Part shown: positions 1-11,789 of the stretch, piece by piece
Position numbering within the stretch: the first letter of the stretch is position 1
Layout: each line of letters starts with the position of its first letter
From: Clusia tigrina
Taxonomy: Eukaryota > Arthropoda > Insecta > Diptera > Clusiidae
Direction: 5' to 3'
DNA length: 64,000 nucleotides
Assembly (NCBI GenBank): GCA_920105625.2
Contig: CAKKTE020000119.1
Coordinates: 372,001-436,000, forward strand
Position numbers and translations under genes: made by a program
The notes under the pieces: model-generated
The model's input: the letters and a program-made list of their open reading frames with translations, nothing else
Database searches by the model: none
Told to the model about the DNA's origin: nothing

Positions 1-196
1 CTTGAAATTTTGTAACAATAAAGTACTCGAGCCTCTTGTCAATTTAAGCTATCGCTCAAAGCTATGCTACCCTTGAGTCCCAAATCAAACACTGATAAAA
101 CTTCAAATGGCCCTAACTTCTATACGGTACGTCCTACACCGATCAAAGTTTGCAACATACAAATGCTTCTAACTTTTTACTGGAGCGTCATAAAAC
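1..196 (+). repeat. Representative full-length 196-bp monomer
   Basis: This is the first complete unit in the chosen phase and a good reference copy. In order it holds an A/T-rich start (CTTGAAATTTTGTAACAAT), an XhoI-type hexamer CTCGAG at 28-33, the variable stretch around GTCAATTTAAGC, a small internal repeat (GCTATCGCTCAAA then GCTATGCTACCC), the CCCAAATCAAACACTG block, and subunit A from 104. Subunit B starts at 160 and runs on into the next unit, to 215. The next unit starts at 197 with the same motif. Five CpG sites per unit are typical, which matters for methylation assays. The choice of position 1 as the start is arbitrary. Confidence 0.95.
104..159 (+). repeat. Internal 56-bp subunit A of the monomer
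   Basis: The segment starts CAAATGGCCCTAACTT and ends AAAGTTTGCAACATA. It aligns without any gap to the next 56 bases (160-215): CAAATG, TAACTT, CGTC, AAA-TTTG and AACA occupy the same positions. By hand count on consensus-like copies 35 of 56 positions match. I infer an old duplication inside the monomer. The 20-bp deletion that makes the 176-bp units lies in subunit A. Confidence 0.8.
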
Positions 197-215
197 CTTG
201 AAATTTTGTAACAAT
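160..215 (+). repeat. Internal 56-bp subunit B of the monomer
   Basis: The segment starts CAAATGCTTCTAACTT (CTTG in most copies) and runs through GGAGCGTCATAAAAC to GAAATTTTGTAACAAT, crossing the arbitrary unit boundary at 197. It is the gapless partner of subunit A. The remaining 84 bp of each 196-bp unit does not show a convincing third copy by eye. Confidence 0.8.
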
Positions 216-392
216 AAACAACTCGAACCTCTTGTCAATATAAGCTATCGCTCAAAGCTATGCTACCCTTGAGTCCCAAATCAAACACTGATAAAACTTC
301 AAATGGCCCTAATTTCTATATGGTACGTCCTACACCTATCAAAGTTTGCAACATACAAATACTTGTAACCTTTTACAGGAGCGTCATAAAAC

Positions 393-568
393 CTTGAAAT
401 TTTGTAACAATAAAGTACTCGAGCCTCTCGTCAATAAAAGCTATCGCTCAAAGCTATGCTACCCTTGAGTCCCAAATCAAAGACTGATAAAGCTTCAAAT
501 GGCCCTAACTTCTATAAAAGTTTGCAACATACAAATGCATGTAACTTTTTACTGGAGTGTCATAAAAC
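393..568 (+). repeat. Representative short 176-bp monomer (20-bp deletion class)
   Basis: The unit lacks 20 bases of subunit A, so CTATACGG...CTATCAAAG of long units becomes CTATAAAAG. Linked variants mark the class: GATAAAGCTTC (a HindIII-type AAGCTT) instead of GATAAAACTTC, often with CAAAGACTG and CGTCAATAAAAGC. Short units start at 393, 1744, 2508, 3076, 5211, 5583, 5955, 6327, 7091, 7463, 7834, 8402, 8774, 9146, 9910, 10282, 10654, 11026, 11790, 12162, 12534, 12906, 13474, 13846, 14218, 14982, 15550, 15922, 16490, 16862, 17234, about 17998, 18567, 18939, 20989, 21165, 22180, 22356, 22728, 23492, 23864, 24879, 25055, 25623, 27422, 27598 and 28166. Further right they are sparse: near 40469, 41625, 42977, 47466, 50779, 51151, 52111, 54443, 56778, 57931, 59087, 60243, 61595, 62751 and 63907 (the last cut by the window edge before the deletion site, assigned from context). 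Confidence 0.93.
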
Positions 569-2683
569 CTTGAAATTTTGTAACAATAAAGTACTCGGTT
601 CTCTTGTCAATTTAAGCTATCGCTCAAAGCTATGCTACCCTTGAGTCCCAAATCAAACACTGATAACACTTCAAATGGTCCTAACTTCTATACGGTACGG
701 CCTACACCTATCAAAGCTTGCAACATACAATTCTTGTAACTTTTTACTGGAGCGTCATAAAACCTTGAAATTTTGTAACAATAAAGTACTCGAGCCTCTT
801 GTCAATGTAAGTTATCGCTCAAAGCTATGCTAACCTTGAGTCCCAAAACAAACACTGACAAAATTTCAAATGGCCCTAACTTCTATACGGTACGTCCTAC
901 ACCTATCAAAGTTTGCAACATACAAATGCTCCTAACTTTTTACTGGAGCGTCATAAAACCTTGAAATATTGTAACAATAAAGTACTCGAACCTCTTGTCA
1001 ATATAAACTATAACTCAAAGCTATGCTACCCTTGAGTCCCAAATCAAACACTGATAAAAGTTCAAATGGCCCTAACTTCTATACGGTACGTCCTACACCT
1101 ATCAAAGTTTGCAACATACAAATGCTTGTAACTTTTTACTGGAGCGTCATAAAACCTTGAAATTTTGTAACAATAAAGTACTCGAGCCTCTTGTCAATTT
1201 AAGCTATCGCTCAAAGCTATGCTACCATTGAGTCCCGAATCAAACACTGATAAAACTTCTAATGGCGCTAACTTCTATACGGTACGTCCTACACCTATCA
1301 AAGTTTGCAACATACAAATGCTTGTAACTTTTTACTTTAGCGTCATAAAACCTTTAAATTTTGTATCAATAAAGTACTCGAGCCTCTTGTCAATTTAAGC
1401 TATCGCTCAAAGCTATGCTACCCTTGAGTCCCAAATCAAACACTGATAAAACTTCAAATGGTCCTAACTTCTATACGGTACGTCCTACACTTATCAAAGT
1501 TTGCAACATACAAATGCTTGTAACTTTTTACTGGAGCGTCATAAAACCTTGAAATTTTGTAACAATAAAGTACTCGAGCCTCTTGTCAATTTAAGCTATC
1601 GCTCAAAGCTATGCTACCCTTGAGTCCCAAATCAAACACTGATAAAACTTCAAATGGCCCTAACTTCTATACGGTACGTCCTACACCTATCAAAGCTTGC
1701 AACATACAAATGCTTGTAACTTTTTACTGGAGCGTCATAAAACCTTGAAATTTTGTAACAATAAAGTACTCGAGCCTCTCGTCAATAAAAGCTATCGCTC
1801 AAAGCTATGCTACCCTTGAGTCCCAAATCAAAGACTGATAAAGCTTCAAATGGCCCTAACTTCTATAAAAGTTTGCAACATACAAATGCTTGTAACTTTT
1901 TACTGGAGCGTCATAAAACCTTGAAATTTTGTAACAATAAAGTACTCGAGCCTCTTGTCAATGTAAGTTATCGCTCAAAGCTATGCTACCCTTGAGTCCC
2001 AAAACAAACACTGACAAAACTTCAAATGGCCCTAACTTATATACGGTACGCCCTACACCTATCAAAGTTTGCAACATACAAATGCTTCTAACTTTTTACT
2101 GGAGCGTCATAAAACCTTGAAATTTTGTAAAAATAAAGTACTCGAACCTCTTGTCAATATAAGTTATCGCTCAAAGCTATGCTACCCTTGAGTCCCAAAT
2201 CAAACACTGATAAAACTTCAAATGGCCCTAACTTCTATACGGTTCGCCCTACACCTATCAAAGTTTGCAACATACAAATGCTTGTAACTTTTTACTGGAG
2301 CGTCATAAAACCTTGAAATTTTGTAACAATAAAGTACTCGAACCTCTTGTCAATTTAAGCTATCGCTCAAGGCTATGATACCCTTGAGTCCCAAATCAAC
2401 CACTGATAAAACTTCAAATGGCCCTAACTTCTATATGGTACGTCCTACACCTATCAAAGTTTGCAACATACAAATGCTTGTAACTTTTTACTGGAGCGTC
2501 ATAAAACCTTGAAATTTTGTAACAATAAAGTACTCGAGCCTCTCGTCAATAAAAGCTATCGCTCAAAGCTATGCTACCCTTGAGTCCCAAATCAAAGACT
2601 GATAAAGCTTCAAATGGCCCTAATTTCTATAAAAGTTTGCAACATACAAATGCTTGTAACTTTTTAATGGAGCCTCATAAAAC

Positions 2684-4458
2684 CTTGAAATTTTGTAACA
2701 ATAAAGTACTCGAGCCTCTTGTCAATTTAAGCTATCGCTCAAAGCTATGCTACCCTTGAGTCCCAAATCAAACACTGATAAAACTTCAAATGGCCCTAAC
2801 TTCTATACGGTACGTCCTACACCGATCAAAGTTTGCAACATACAAATGCTTCTAACTTTTTACTGGAGCGTCATAAAACCTTGAAATTTTGTAACAATAA
2901 ACAACTCGAACCTCTTGTCAATATAAGCTATCGCTCAAAGCTATGCTACCCTTGAGTCCCAAATCAAACACTGATAAAACTTCAAATGGCCCTAATTTCT
3001 ATATGGTACGTCCTACACCTATCAAAGTTTGCAACATACAAATACTTGTAACCTTTTACAGGAGCGTCATAAAACCGTGAAATTTTGTAACAATAAAGTA
3101 CTCGAGCCTCTCGTCAATAAAAGCTATCGCTCAAAGCTATGCTACCCTTGAGTCCCAAATCAAAGACTGATAAAGCTTCAAATGGCCCTAACTTCTATAA
3201 AAGTTTGCAACATACAAATGCATGTAACTTTTTACTGGAGTGTCATAAAACCTTGAAATTTTGTAACAATAAAGTACTCGGTTCTCTTGTCAATTTAAGC
3301 TATCGCTCAAAGCTATGCTACCCTTGAGTCCCAAATCAAACACTGATAACACTTCAAATGGCCCTAACTTCTATACGGTACGGCCTACACCTATCAAAGC
3401 TTGCAACATACAATTCTTGTAACTTTTTACTGGAGCGTCATAAAACCTTGAAATTTTGTAACAATAAAGTACTCGAGCCTCTTGTCAATGTAAGTTATCG
3501 CTCAAAGCTATGCTACCCTTGAGTCCCAAAACAAACACTGACAAAACTTCAAATGGCCCTAACTTCTATACGGTACGTCCTACACCTATCAAAGTTTGCA
3601 ACATACAAATGCTCCTAACTTTTTACTGGAGCGTCATAAAACCTTGAAATATTGTAACAATAAAGTACTCGAACCTCTTGTCAATATAAGCTATCGCTCA
3701 AAGCTATGCTACCCTTGAGTCCCAAATCAAACACTGATAAAAGTTCAAATGGCCCTAACTTCTATACGGTACGTCCTACACCTATCAAAGTTTGCAACAT
3801 ACAAATGCTTGTAACTTTTTACTGGAGCGTCATAAAACCTTGAAATTTTGTAACAATAAAGTACTCGAGCCTCTTGTCAATTTAAGCTATCGCTCAAAGC
3901 TATGCTACCATTGAGTCCCGAATCAAACACTGATAAAACTTCTAATGGCGCTAACTTCTATACGGTACGTCCTACACCTATCAAAGTTTGCAACATACAA
4001 ATGCTTGTAACTTTTTACTTTAGCGTCAAAAAACCTTTAAATTTTGTATCAATAAAGTACTCGAGCCTCTTGTCAATTTAAGCTATCGCTCAAAGCTATG
4101 CTACCCTTGAGTCCCAAATCAAACACTGATAAAACTTCAAATTGTCCTAACTTCTATACGGTACGTCCTACACCTATCAAAGTTTGCAACATACAAATGC
4201 TTGTAACTTTTTACTGGAGCGTCATAAAACCTTGAAATTTTGTAACAATAAAGTACTCGAGCCTCTTGTCAATTTAAGCTATCGCTCAAAGCTATGCTAC
4301 CCTTGAGTCCCAAATCAAACACTGATAAAACTTCAAATGGCCCTAACTTCTTTACGGTACGTCCTACACCTATCAAAGCTTGCAACATACAAATGCTTGT
4401 AACTTTTTACTGGAGCGTCATAAAACCTTGAAATTTTGTAACAATAAAATACTCGAGC
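2684..4458 (+). repeat. HOR of 2683 bp, copy 2 (partial)
   Basis: It matches 1-1775 closely, then departs near 4448-4458. There the 176-bp monomer present at 1744 in copy 1 is absent and the sequence continues with the type found at 1920 onward, so the offset drops from 2683 to 2507. Small private differences include CGTGAAATTTTG near 3077 and GCGTCAAAAAACC near 4024. I read this as loss of one short monomer by unequal exchange. Confidence 0.85.
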
Positions 4459-5210
4459 CTCTTGTCAATGTAAGTTATCGCTCAAAGCTATGCTACCCTT
4501 GAGTCCCAAAACAAACACTGACAAAACTTCAAATGGCCCTAACTTCTATACGGTACGTCCTACACCTATCAAAGTTTGTAACATACAACTGCTTCTAACT
4601 TTTTACTGGAGCGTCATAAAACCTTGAAATTTTGTAACAATAAAGTACTCGAACCTCTTGTCAATATGAGCTATCGCTCAAAGCTATGCTACCCTTGAAT
4701 TCCAAATCAAACACTGATAAAACTTCAAATGGCCCTAACTTCTATACGGTACGTCCTACACCTATCAAAGTTTGCAACATACAAATGCTTGTAACTTTTT
4801 ACTGGAGCGTCATAAAACCTTGAAATTTTGTAACAATAAAGTTCTCGAGCCGCTTGTCAATTTAAGCTATCGCTCAAAGCTATGCTACCGTTGAGTCCCG
4901 AATCAAACACTGATAAAACTTCAAATGGCCCTAACTTCTATACGGTACGTCCTACACCTATCAAAGTTTGCAACATGCAAATGCTTCTAACTTTTTACTG
5001 GAGCGTCATAAAACCTTGAAATTTTGTAACAAAAAAGTACTCGAACCTCTTGTCAATATAAGCTATCGCTCAAAGCTATACTACCCTTGACTCCCAAATC
5101 AAACACTGATAAAACTTCAAATGTCCCTAACTTCTATATGGTACGTCCTACACCTATCAAAGTTTGCAACATACAAATGCTTGTAACTTTTTACTGGAGC
5201 GTCATAAAAC
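4459..5210 (+). repeat. Transition segment between the 2683-bp and 1880-bp HORs
   Basis: About four 196-bp monomers related to those at 1920-2507 but with extra private variants (ACAACTGCTTC near 4585, TCAATATGAGC near 4663, CCGCTTGTC near 4850, AACAAAAAAGTAC near 5029). No short monomer and no gene is present. I did not find a second copy of this exact arrangement in the window. Confidence 0.75.
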
Positions 5211-7090
5211 CTTGAAATTTTGTAGCAATAAAGTACTCGAGCCTCTCGTCAATAAAAGCTATCGCTCAAAGCTATGCTACCCTTGAGTCGGAAATCAAAG
5301 ACTGATGAAGCTTCAAATGGCCCTAACTTCTATAAAAGTTTGCAACATACAAATGCTTGTAACTTTTTACTGGAGCGTCATAAAACCTTGAAATTTTGTA
5401 ACAATAAAGTACTCGAGCCTCTTGTCAATGTAAGTTATCGCTCAAAGCTATGCTACCCTTGAGTCCCAAAACAAACACTGACAAAACTTCAAATGGCCCT
5501 AACTTATATACGGTACGTCCTACACCTATCAAAGTTTGCAACATACAAATGCTTGTAACTTTTTACTGGAGCGTCATAAAACCTTGAAATTTTGTAACAA
5601 TAAAGTACTCGAGCCTCTCGTCAATAAAAGCTATCGCTCAAAGCTATGCTACCCATGAGTCCCAAATCAAAGACTGATAAAGCTTCAAATGGCCCTAACT
5701 TCTATAAAAGTTTGCAACATACAAATGCTTGTAACTTTTTACTGGAGCGTCATAAAACCTTGAAATTTTGTAACAATAAAGAACTCGAGCCTCTTGTCAA
5801 TTTAAGCTATCGCTCAAAGCTATGCTACCCTTGAGTCCCAAATCAAACACTGATAAAACTTCAAATGGCCCTAACTTCTATACGGTAAGTCCTACACCTA
5901 TCAAAGTTTGCAACATACAAATGCTTGTAACTTTTTACTGGAGCGTCATAAAACCTTGAAATTTTGTAACAATAAAGTACTCGAGCCTCTTGTCAATTTA
6001 AGCTATCGCTCAAAGCTATGCTACCCTTGAGTCCCAAATCAAACACTGATAAAGCTTCAAATGGCCCTAACTTCTATAAAAGTTTGCAACATACAAATGC
6101 TTGTAACTTTTTACTGGAGCGTCATAAAACCTTGAAATTTTGTAACAATAAAGTACTCGAGCCTCTTGTCAATGTAAGTTATCGCTCAAAGCTATGCTAC
6201 CCTTGAGTCCCAAAACAAACACTGACAAAACTTCAAATGGCCCTAACTTATATACGGTACGCCCTACACCTATCAAAGTTTGCAACATACAAATGCTTGT
6301 AACTTTTTACTGGAGCGTCATAAAACCTTGAAATTTTGTAACAATAAAGTACTCGAGCCTCTTGTCAATTTAAGCTATCGCTCAAAGCTATGCTACCGTT
6401 GAGTCCCAAATCAAACACTGATAAAGCTTCAAATGGCCCTAACTTCTATAAAAGTTTGCAACATACAAATGCTTGTAACTTTTTACTGGAGCGTCATAAA
6501 ACCTTGAAATTTTGTAACAATAAAGTACTCGAGCCTCTTGTCAATGTAAGTTATCGCTCAAAGCTATGCTACCCTTGAGTCCCAAAACAAACACTGACAA
6601 AACTTCAAATGGCCCTAACTTATATACGGTACGCCCTACACCTATCAAAGTTTGCAACATACAAATGCTTCTAACTTTTTACTGGAGCGTCATAAAACCT
6701 TGAAATTTTGTAACAATAAAGTACTCGAACCTCTTGTCAATATAAGCTATCGCTCAAAGCTATGCTACCCTTGAGTCCCAAATCAAACACTGATAAAACT
6801 TCAAATGGCCCTAACTTCTATACGGCACTTCCTACACCTATCAAAGTTTGCAACATACAAATGCTTGTAACTTTTTACTGGAGCGTCATAAAACCTTGAA
6901 ATTTTGTAACAATAAAGTACTCGAACCTCTTGTCAATTTAAGCTATCGCTCAAGGCTATGATACCCTTGAGTCCCAAATCAACCACTGATAAAACTTCAA
7001 ATGGCCCTAACTTCTATATGGTACGTCCTACACCTATCAAAGTTTGCAACATACAAATGCTTGTAACTTTTTACTGGAGCGTCATAAAAC
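5211..7090 (+). repeat. HOR of 1880 bp (10 monomers), copy 1
   Basis: Four 176-bp and six 196-bp monomers sum to 1880. The first short monomer carries the diagnostic GAGTCGGAAATC with GATGAAGC; the second carries ACCCATGAGTCCC. Three short-long dimers of 372 bp are followed by a 764-bp stretch with one short and three long monomers. The GAGTCGGAAATC marker returns at the starts of the copies at 7091, 9910 and 11790. GTAGCAATAAAG near 5221 and GAACTCGAG near 5781 are private to this copy. Confidence 0.93.
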
Positions 7091-9909
7091 CTTGAAATTT
7101 TGTAACAATAAAGTACTCGAGCCTCTCGTCAATAAAAGCTATCGCTCAAAGCTATGCTACCCTTGAGTCGGAAATCAAAGACTGATGAAGCTTCAAATGG
7201 CCCTAACTTCTATAAAAGTTTGCAACATACAAATGCTTGTAACTTTTTACTGGAGCGTCATAAAACCTTGAAATTTTGTAACAATAAAGTACTCGAGCCT
7301 CTTGTCAATGTAAGTTATCGCTCAAAGCTATGCTACCCTTGAGTCCCAAAACAAACACTGACAAAACTTCAAATGGCCCTAACTTATATACGGTACGTCC
7401 TACACCTATCAAAGTTTGCAACATACAAATGCTTGTAACTTTTTACTGGAGCGTCATAAAACCTTGAAATTTTGTAACAATAAAGTACTCGAGCCTCTCG
7501 TCAATAAAAGCTATCGCTCAAAGCTATGCTACCCATGAGTCCCAAATCAAAGACTGATAAAGCTTCAAATGGCCCTAACTTCTATAAAAGTTTGCAACAT
7601 ACAAATGCTTGTAACTTTTTACTGGAGCGTCATAAAACCTTGAAATTTTGTAACAATAAAGTACTCGAGCCTCTTGTCAATTTAAGCTATCGCTCAAAGC
7701 TATGCTACCCTTGAGTCCCAAATCAAACACTGATAAAACTTCAAATGGCCCTAACTTCTATACGGTAAGTCCTACACCTATCAAAGTTTGCAACATACAA
7801 ATGCTTGTAACTTTTTACTGGAGCGTCATAAAACCTTGAATTTTGTAACAATAAAGTACTCGAGCCTCTTGTCAATTTAAGCTATCGCTCAAAGCTATGC
7901 TACCGTTGAGTCCCAAATCAAACACTGATAAAGCTTCAAATGGCCCTAACTTCTATAAAAGTTTGCAACATACAAATGCTTGTAACTTTTTACTGGAGCG
8001 TCATAAAACCTTGAAATTTTGTAACAATAAAGTACTCGAGCCTCTTGTCAATGTAAGTTATCGCTCAAAGCTATGCTACCCTTGAGTCCCAAAACAAACA
8101 CTGACAAAACTTCAAATGGCCCTAACTTATATACGGTACGCCCTACACCTATCAAAGTTTGCAACATACAAATGCTTGTAACTTTTTACTGGAGCGTCAT
8201 AAAACCTTGAAATTTTGTAACAATAAAGTACTCGAGCCTCTTGTCAATTTAAGCTATCGCTCAAAGCTATGCTACCGTTGAGTCCCAAATCAAACACTGA
8301 TAAAGCTTCAAATGGCCCTAACTTATATACGGTACGTCCTACACCTATCAAAGTTTGCAACATACAAATGCTTGTAACTTTTTACTGGAGCGTCATAAAA
8401 CCTTGAAATTTTGTAACAATAAAGTACTCGAGCCTCTCGTCAATAAAAGCTATCGCTCAAAGCTATGCTACCCATGAGTCCCAAATCAAAGACTGATAAA
8501 GCTTCAAATGGCCCTAACTTCTATAAAAGTTTGCAACATACAAATGCTTGTAACTTTTTACTGGAGCGTCATAAAACCTTGAAATTTTGTAACAATAAAG
8601 TACTCGAGCCTCTTGTCAATTTAAGCTATCGCTCAAAGCTATGCTACCCTTGAGTCCCAAATCAAACACTGATAAAACTTCAAATGGCCCTAACTTCTAT
8701 ACGGTAAGTCCTACACCTATCAAAGTTTGCAACATACAAATGCTTGTAACTTTTTACTGGAGCGTCATAAAACCTTGAAATTTTGTAACAATAAAGTACT
8801 CGAGCCTCTTGTCAATTTAAGCTATCGCTCAAAGCTATGCTACCGTTGAGTCCCAAATCAAACACTGATAAAGCTTCAAATGGCCCTAACTTCTATAAAA
8901 GTTTGCAACATACAAATGCTTGTAACTTTTTACTGGAGCGTCATAAAACCTTGAAATTTTGTAACAATAAAGTACTCGAGCCTCTTGTCAATGTAAGTTA
9001 TCGCTCAAAGCTATGCTACCCTTGAGTCCCAAAACAAACACTGACAAAACTTCAAATGGCCCTAACTTATATACGGTACGCCCTACACCTATCAAAGTTT
9101 GCAACATACAAATGCTTGTAACTTTTTACTGGAGCGTCATAAAACCTTGAAATTTTGTAACAATAAAGTACTCGAGCCTCTTGTCAATTTAAGCTATCGC
9201 TCAAAGCTATGCTACCGTTGAGTCCCAAATCAAACACTGATAAAGCTTCAAATGGCCCTAACTTCTATAAAAGTTTGCAACATACAAATGCTTGTAACTT
9301 TTTACTGGAGCGTCATAAAACCTTGAAATTTTGTAACAATAAAGTACTCGAGCCTCTTGTCAATGTAAGTTATCGCTCAAAGCTATGCTACCCTTGAGTC
9401 CCAAAACAAACACTGACAAAACTTCAAATGGCCCTAACTTATATACGGTACGCCCTACACCTATCAAAGTTTGCAACATACAAATGCTTCTAACTTTTTA
9501 CTGGAGCGTCATAAAACCTTGAAATTTTGTAACAATAAAGTACTCGAACCTCTTGTCAATATAAGCTATCGCTCAAAGCTATGCTACCCTTGAGTCCCAA
9601 ATCAAACACTGATAAAACTTCAAATGGCCCTAACTCCTATACGGTACTTCCTACACCTATCAAAGTTTGCAACATACAAATGCTTGTAACTTTTTACTGG
9701 AGCGTCATAAAACCTTGAAATTTTGTAACAATAAAGTACTCGAACCTCTTGTCAATTTAAGCTATCGCTCAAGGCTATGATACCCTTGAGTCCCAAATCA
9801 ACCACTGATAAAACTTCAAATGGCCCTAACTTCTATATGGTACGTCCTACACCTATCAAAGTTTGCAACATACAAATGCTTGTAACTTTTTACTGGAGCG
9901 TCATAAAAC
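7091..9909 (+). repeat. HOR of 1880 bp, copy 2, enlarged to 2819 bp
   Basis: This copy is 939 bp longer than its neighbours. The ACCCATGAGTCCC monomer appears twice, at 7463 and 8402, so five monomers (two short and three long, minus one base) are duplicated. The missing base is at CTTGAATTTTG near 7837. The junction is a recombinant monomer near 8280-8330. The rest follows the standard 10-mer order. Confidence 0.9.
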
Positions 9910-11789
9910 CTTGAAATTTTGTAACAATAAAGTACTCGAGCCTCTCGTCAATAAAAGCTATCGCTCAAAGCTATGCTACCCTTGAGTCGGAAATCAAAGA
10001 CTGATGAAGCTTCAAATGGCCCTAACTTCTATAAAAGTTTGCAACATACAAATGCTTGTAACTTTTTACTGGAGCGTCATAAAACCTTGAAATTTTGTAA
10101 CAATAAAGTACTCGAGCCTCTTGTCAATGTAAGTTATCGCTCAAAGCTATGCTACCCTTGAGTCCCAAAACAAACACTGACAAAACTTCAAATGGCCCTA
10201 ACTTATATACGGTACGTCCTACACCTATCAAAGTTTGCAACATACAAATGCTTGTAACTTTTTACTGGAGCGTCATAAAACCTTGAAATTTTGTAACAAT
10301 AAAGTACTCGAGCCTCTCGTCAATAAAAGCTATCGCTCAAAGCTATGCTACCCATGAGTCCCAAATCAAAGACTGATAAAGCTTCAAATGGCCCTAACTT
10401 CTATAAAAGTTTGCAACATACAAATGCTTGTAACTTTTTACTGGAGCGTCATAAAACCTTGAAATTTTGTAACAATAAAGTACTCGAGCCTCTTGTCAAT
10501 TTAAGCTATCGCTCAAAGCTATGCTACCCTTGAGTCCCAAATCAAACACTGATAAAACTTCAAATGGCCCTAACTTCTATACGGTAAGTCCTACACCTAT
10601 CAAAGTTTGCAACATACAAATGCTTGTAACTTTTTACTGGAGCGTCATAAAACCTTGAAATTTTGTAACAATAAAGTACTCGAGCCTCTTGTCAATTTAA
10701 GCTATCGCTCAAAGCTATGCTACCGTTGAGTCCCAAATCAAACACTGATAAAGCTTCAAATGGCCCTAACTTCTATAAAAGTTTGCAACATACAAATGCT
10801 TGTAACTTTTTACTGGAGCGTCATAAAACCTTGAAATTTTGTAACAATAAAGTACTCGAGCCTCTTGTCAATGTAAGTTATCGCTCAAAGCTATGCTACC
10901 CTTGAGTCCCAAAACAAACACTGACAAAACTTCAAATGGCCCTAACTTATATACGGTACGCCCTACACCTATCAAAGTTTGCAACATACAAATGCTTGTA
11001 ACTTTTTACTGGAGCGTCATAAAACCTTGAAATTTTGTAACAATAAAGTACTCGAGCCTCTTGTCAATTTAAGCTATCGCTCAAAGCTATGCTACCGTTG
11101 AGTCCCAAATCAAACACTGATAAAGCTTCAAATGGCCCTAACTTCTATAAAAGTTTGCAACATACAAATGCTTGTAACTTTTTACTGGAGCGTCATAAAA
11201 CCTTGAAATTTTGTAACAATAAAGTACTCGAGCCTCTTGTCAATGTAAGTTATCGCTCAAAGCTATGCTACCCTTGAGTCCCAAAACAAACACTGACAAA
11301 ACTTCAAATGGCCCTAACTTATATACGGTACGCCCTACACCTATCAAAGTTTGCAACATACAAATGCTTCTAACTTTTTACTGGAGCGTCATAAAACCTT
11401 GAAATTTTGTAACAATAAAGTACTCGAACCTCTTGTCAATATAAGCTATCGCTCAAAGCTATGCTACCCTTGAGTCCCAAATCAAACACTGATAAAACTT
11501 CAAATGGCCCTAACTTCTATACGGTACTTCCTACACCTATCAAAGTTTGCAACATACAAATGCTTGTAACTTTTTACTGGAGCGTCATAAAACCTTGAAA
11601 TTTTGTAACAATAAAGTACTCGAACCTCTTGTCAATTTAAGCTATCGCTCAAGGCTATGATACCCTTGAGTCCCAAATCAACCACTGATAAAACTTCAAA
11701 CGGCCCTAACTTCTATATGGTACGTCCTACACCTATCAAAGTTTGCAACATACAAATGCTTGTAACTTTTTACTGGAGCGTCATAAAAC
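9910..11789 (+). repeat. HOR of 1880 bp, copy 3
   Basis: Standard 10-mer with short monomers at 9910, 10282, 10654 and 11026. By eye it is almost identical to copy 4 over the shared part; AAACGGCCC near 11699 is one private change. The tail holds the GAACCTCTTGTCAATATAAGC monomer and the CTCAAGGCTATGATACC monomer. Confidence 0.92.

Larger units (their letters stand above)
1..2683 (+). repeat. HOR of 2683 bp (14 monomers), copy 1
   Basis: The unit comprises ten 196-bp, one 195-bp and three 176-bp monomers, which sum to 2683. Private variants recur exactly 2683 bp later: ACACCGATCAAAG (134 and 2817), CTCGGTTCTCTTG (593 and 3276), the shortened ACAATTCTTG (727 and 3410) and TTTACTTTAGCGTC. The window starts inside or at the edge of this copy. 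Copy-specific changes include CTAACC near 830 and AACTATAACTC near 1008. Confidence 0.9.

Noticed and set aside
28..33. CTCGAG palindrome once per unit as a possible regulatory site
   Set aside because: It is common but not constant (CTCGAACC, CTCGGTT, CCCGAGG and CTCGTGCC variants occur), so it shows no sign of selection. It is useful only as a restriction marker.
456..644. Recurring 62-residue open reading frames on the plus strand, seen dozens of times from here to 54 kb
   Set aside because: Each one simply spans a 176-bp short monomer plus 13 bases. The reading frame shifts with the unit length and stops in the next unit at TGCTACCCTTGA. They follow the repeat, have no conserved synonymous pattern, no ribosome-site or splice context, and vary exactly as the satellite does.
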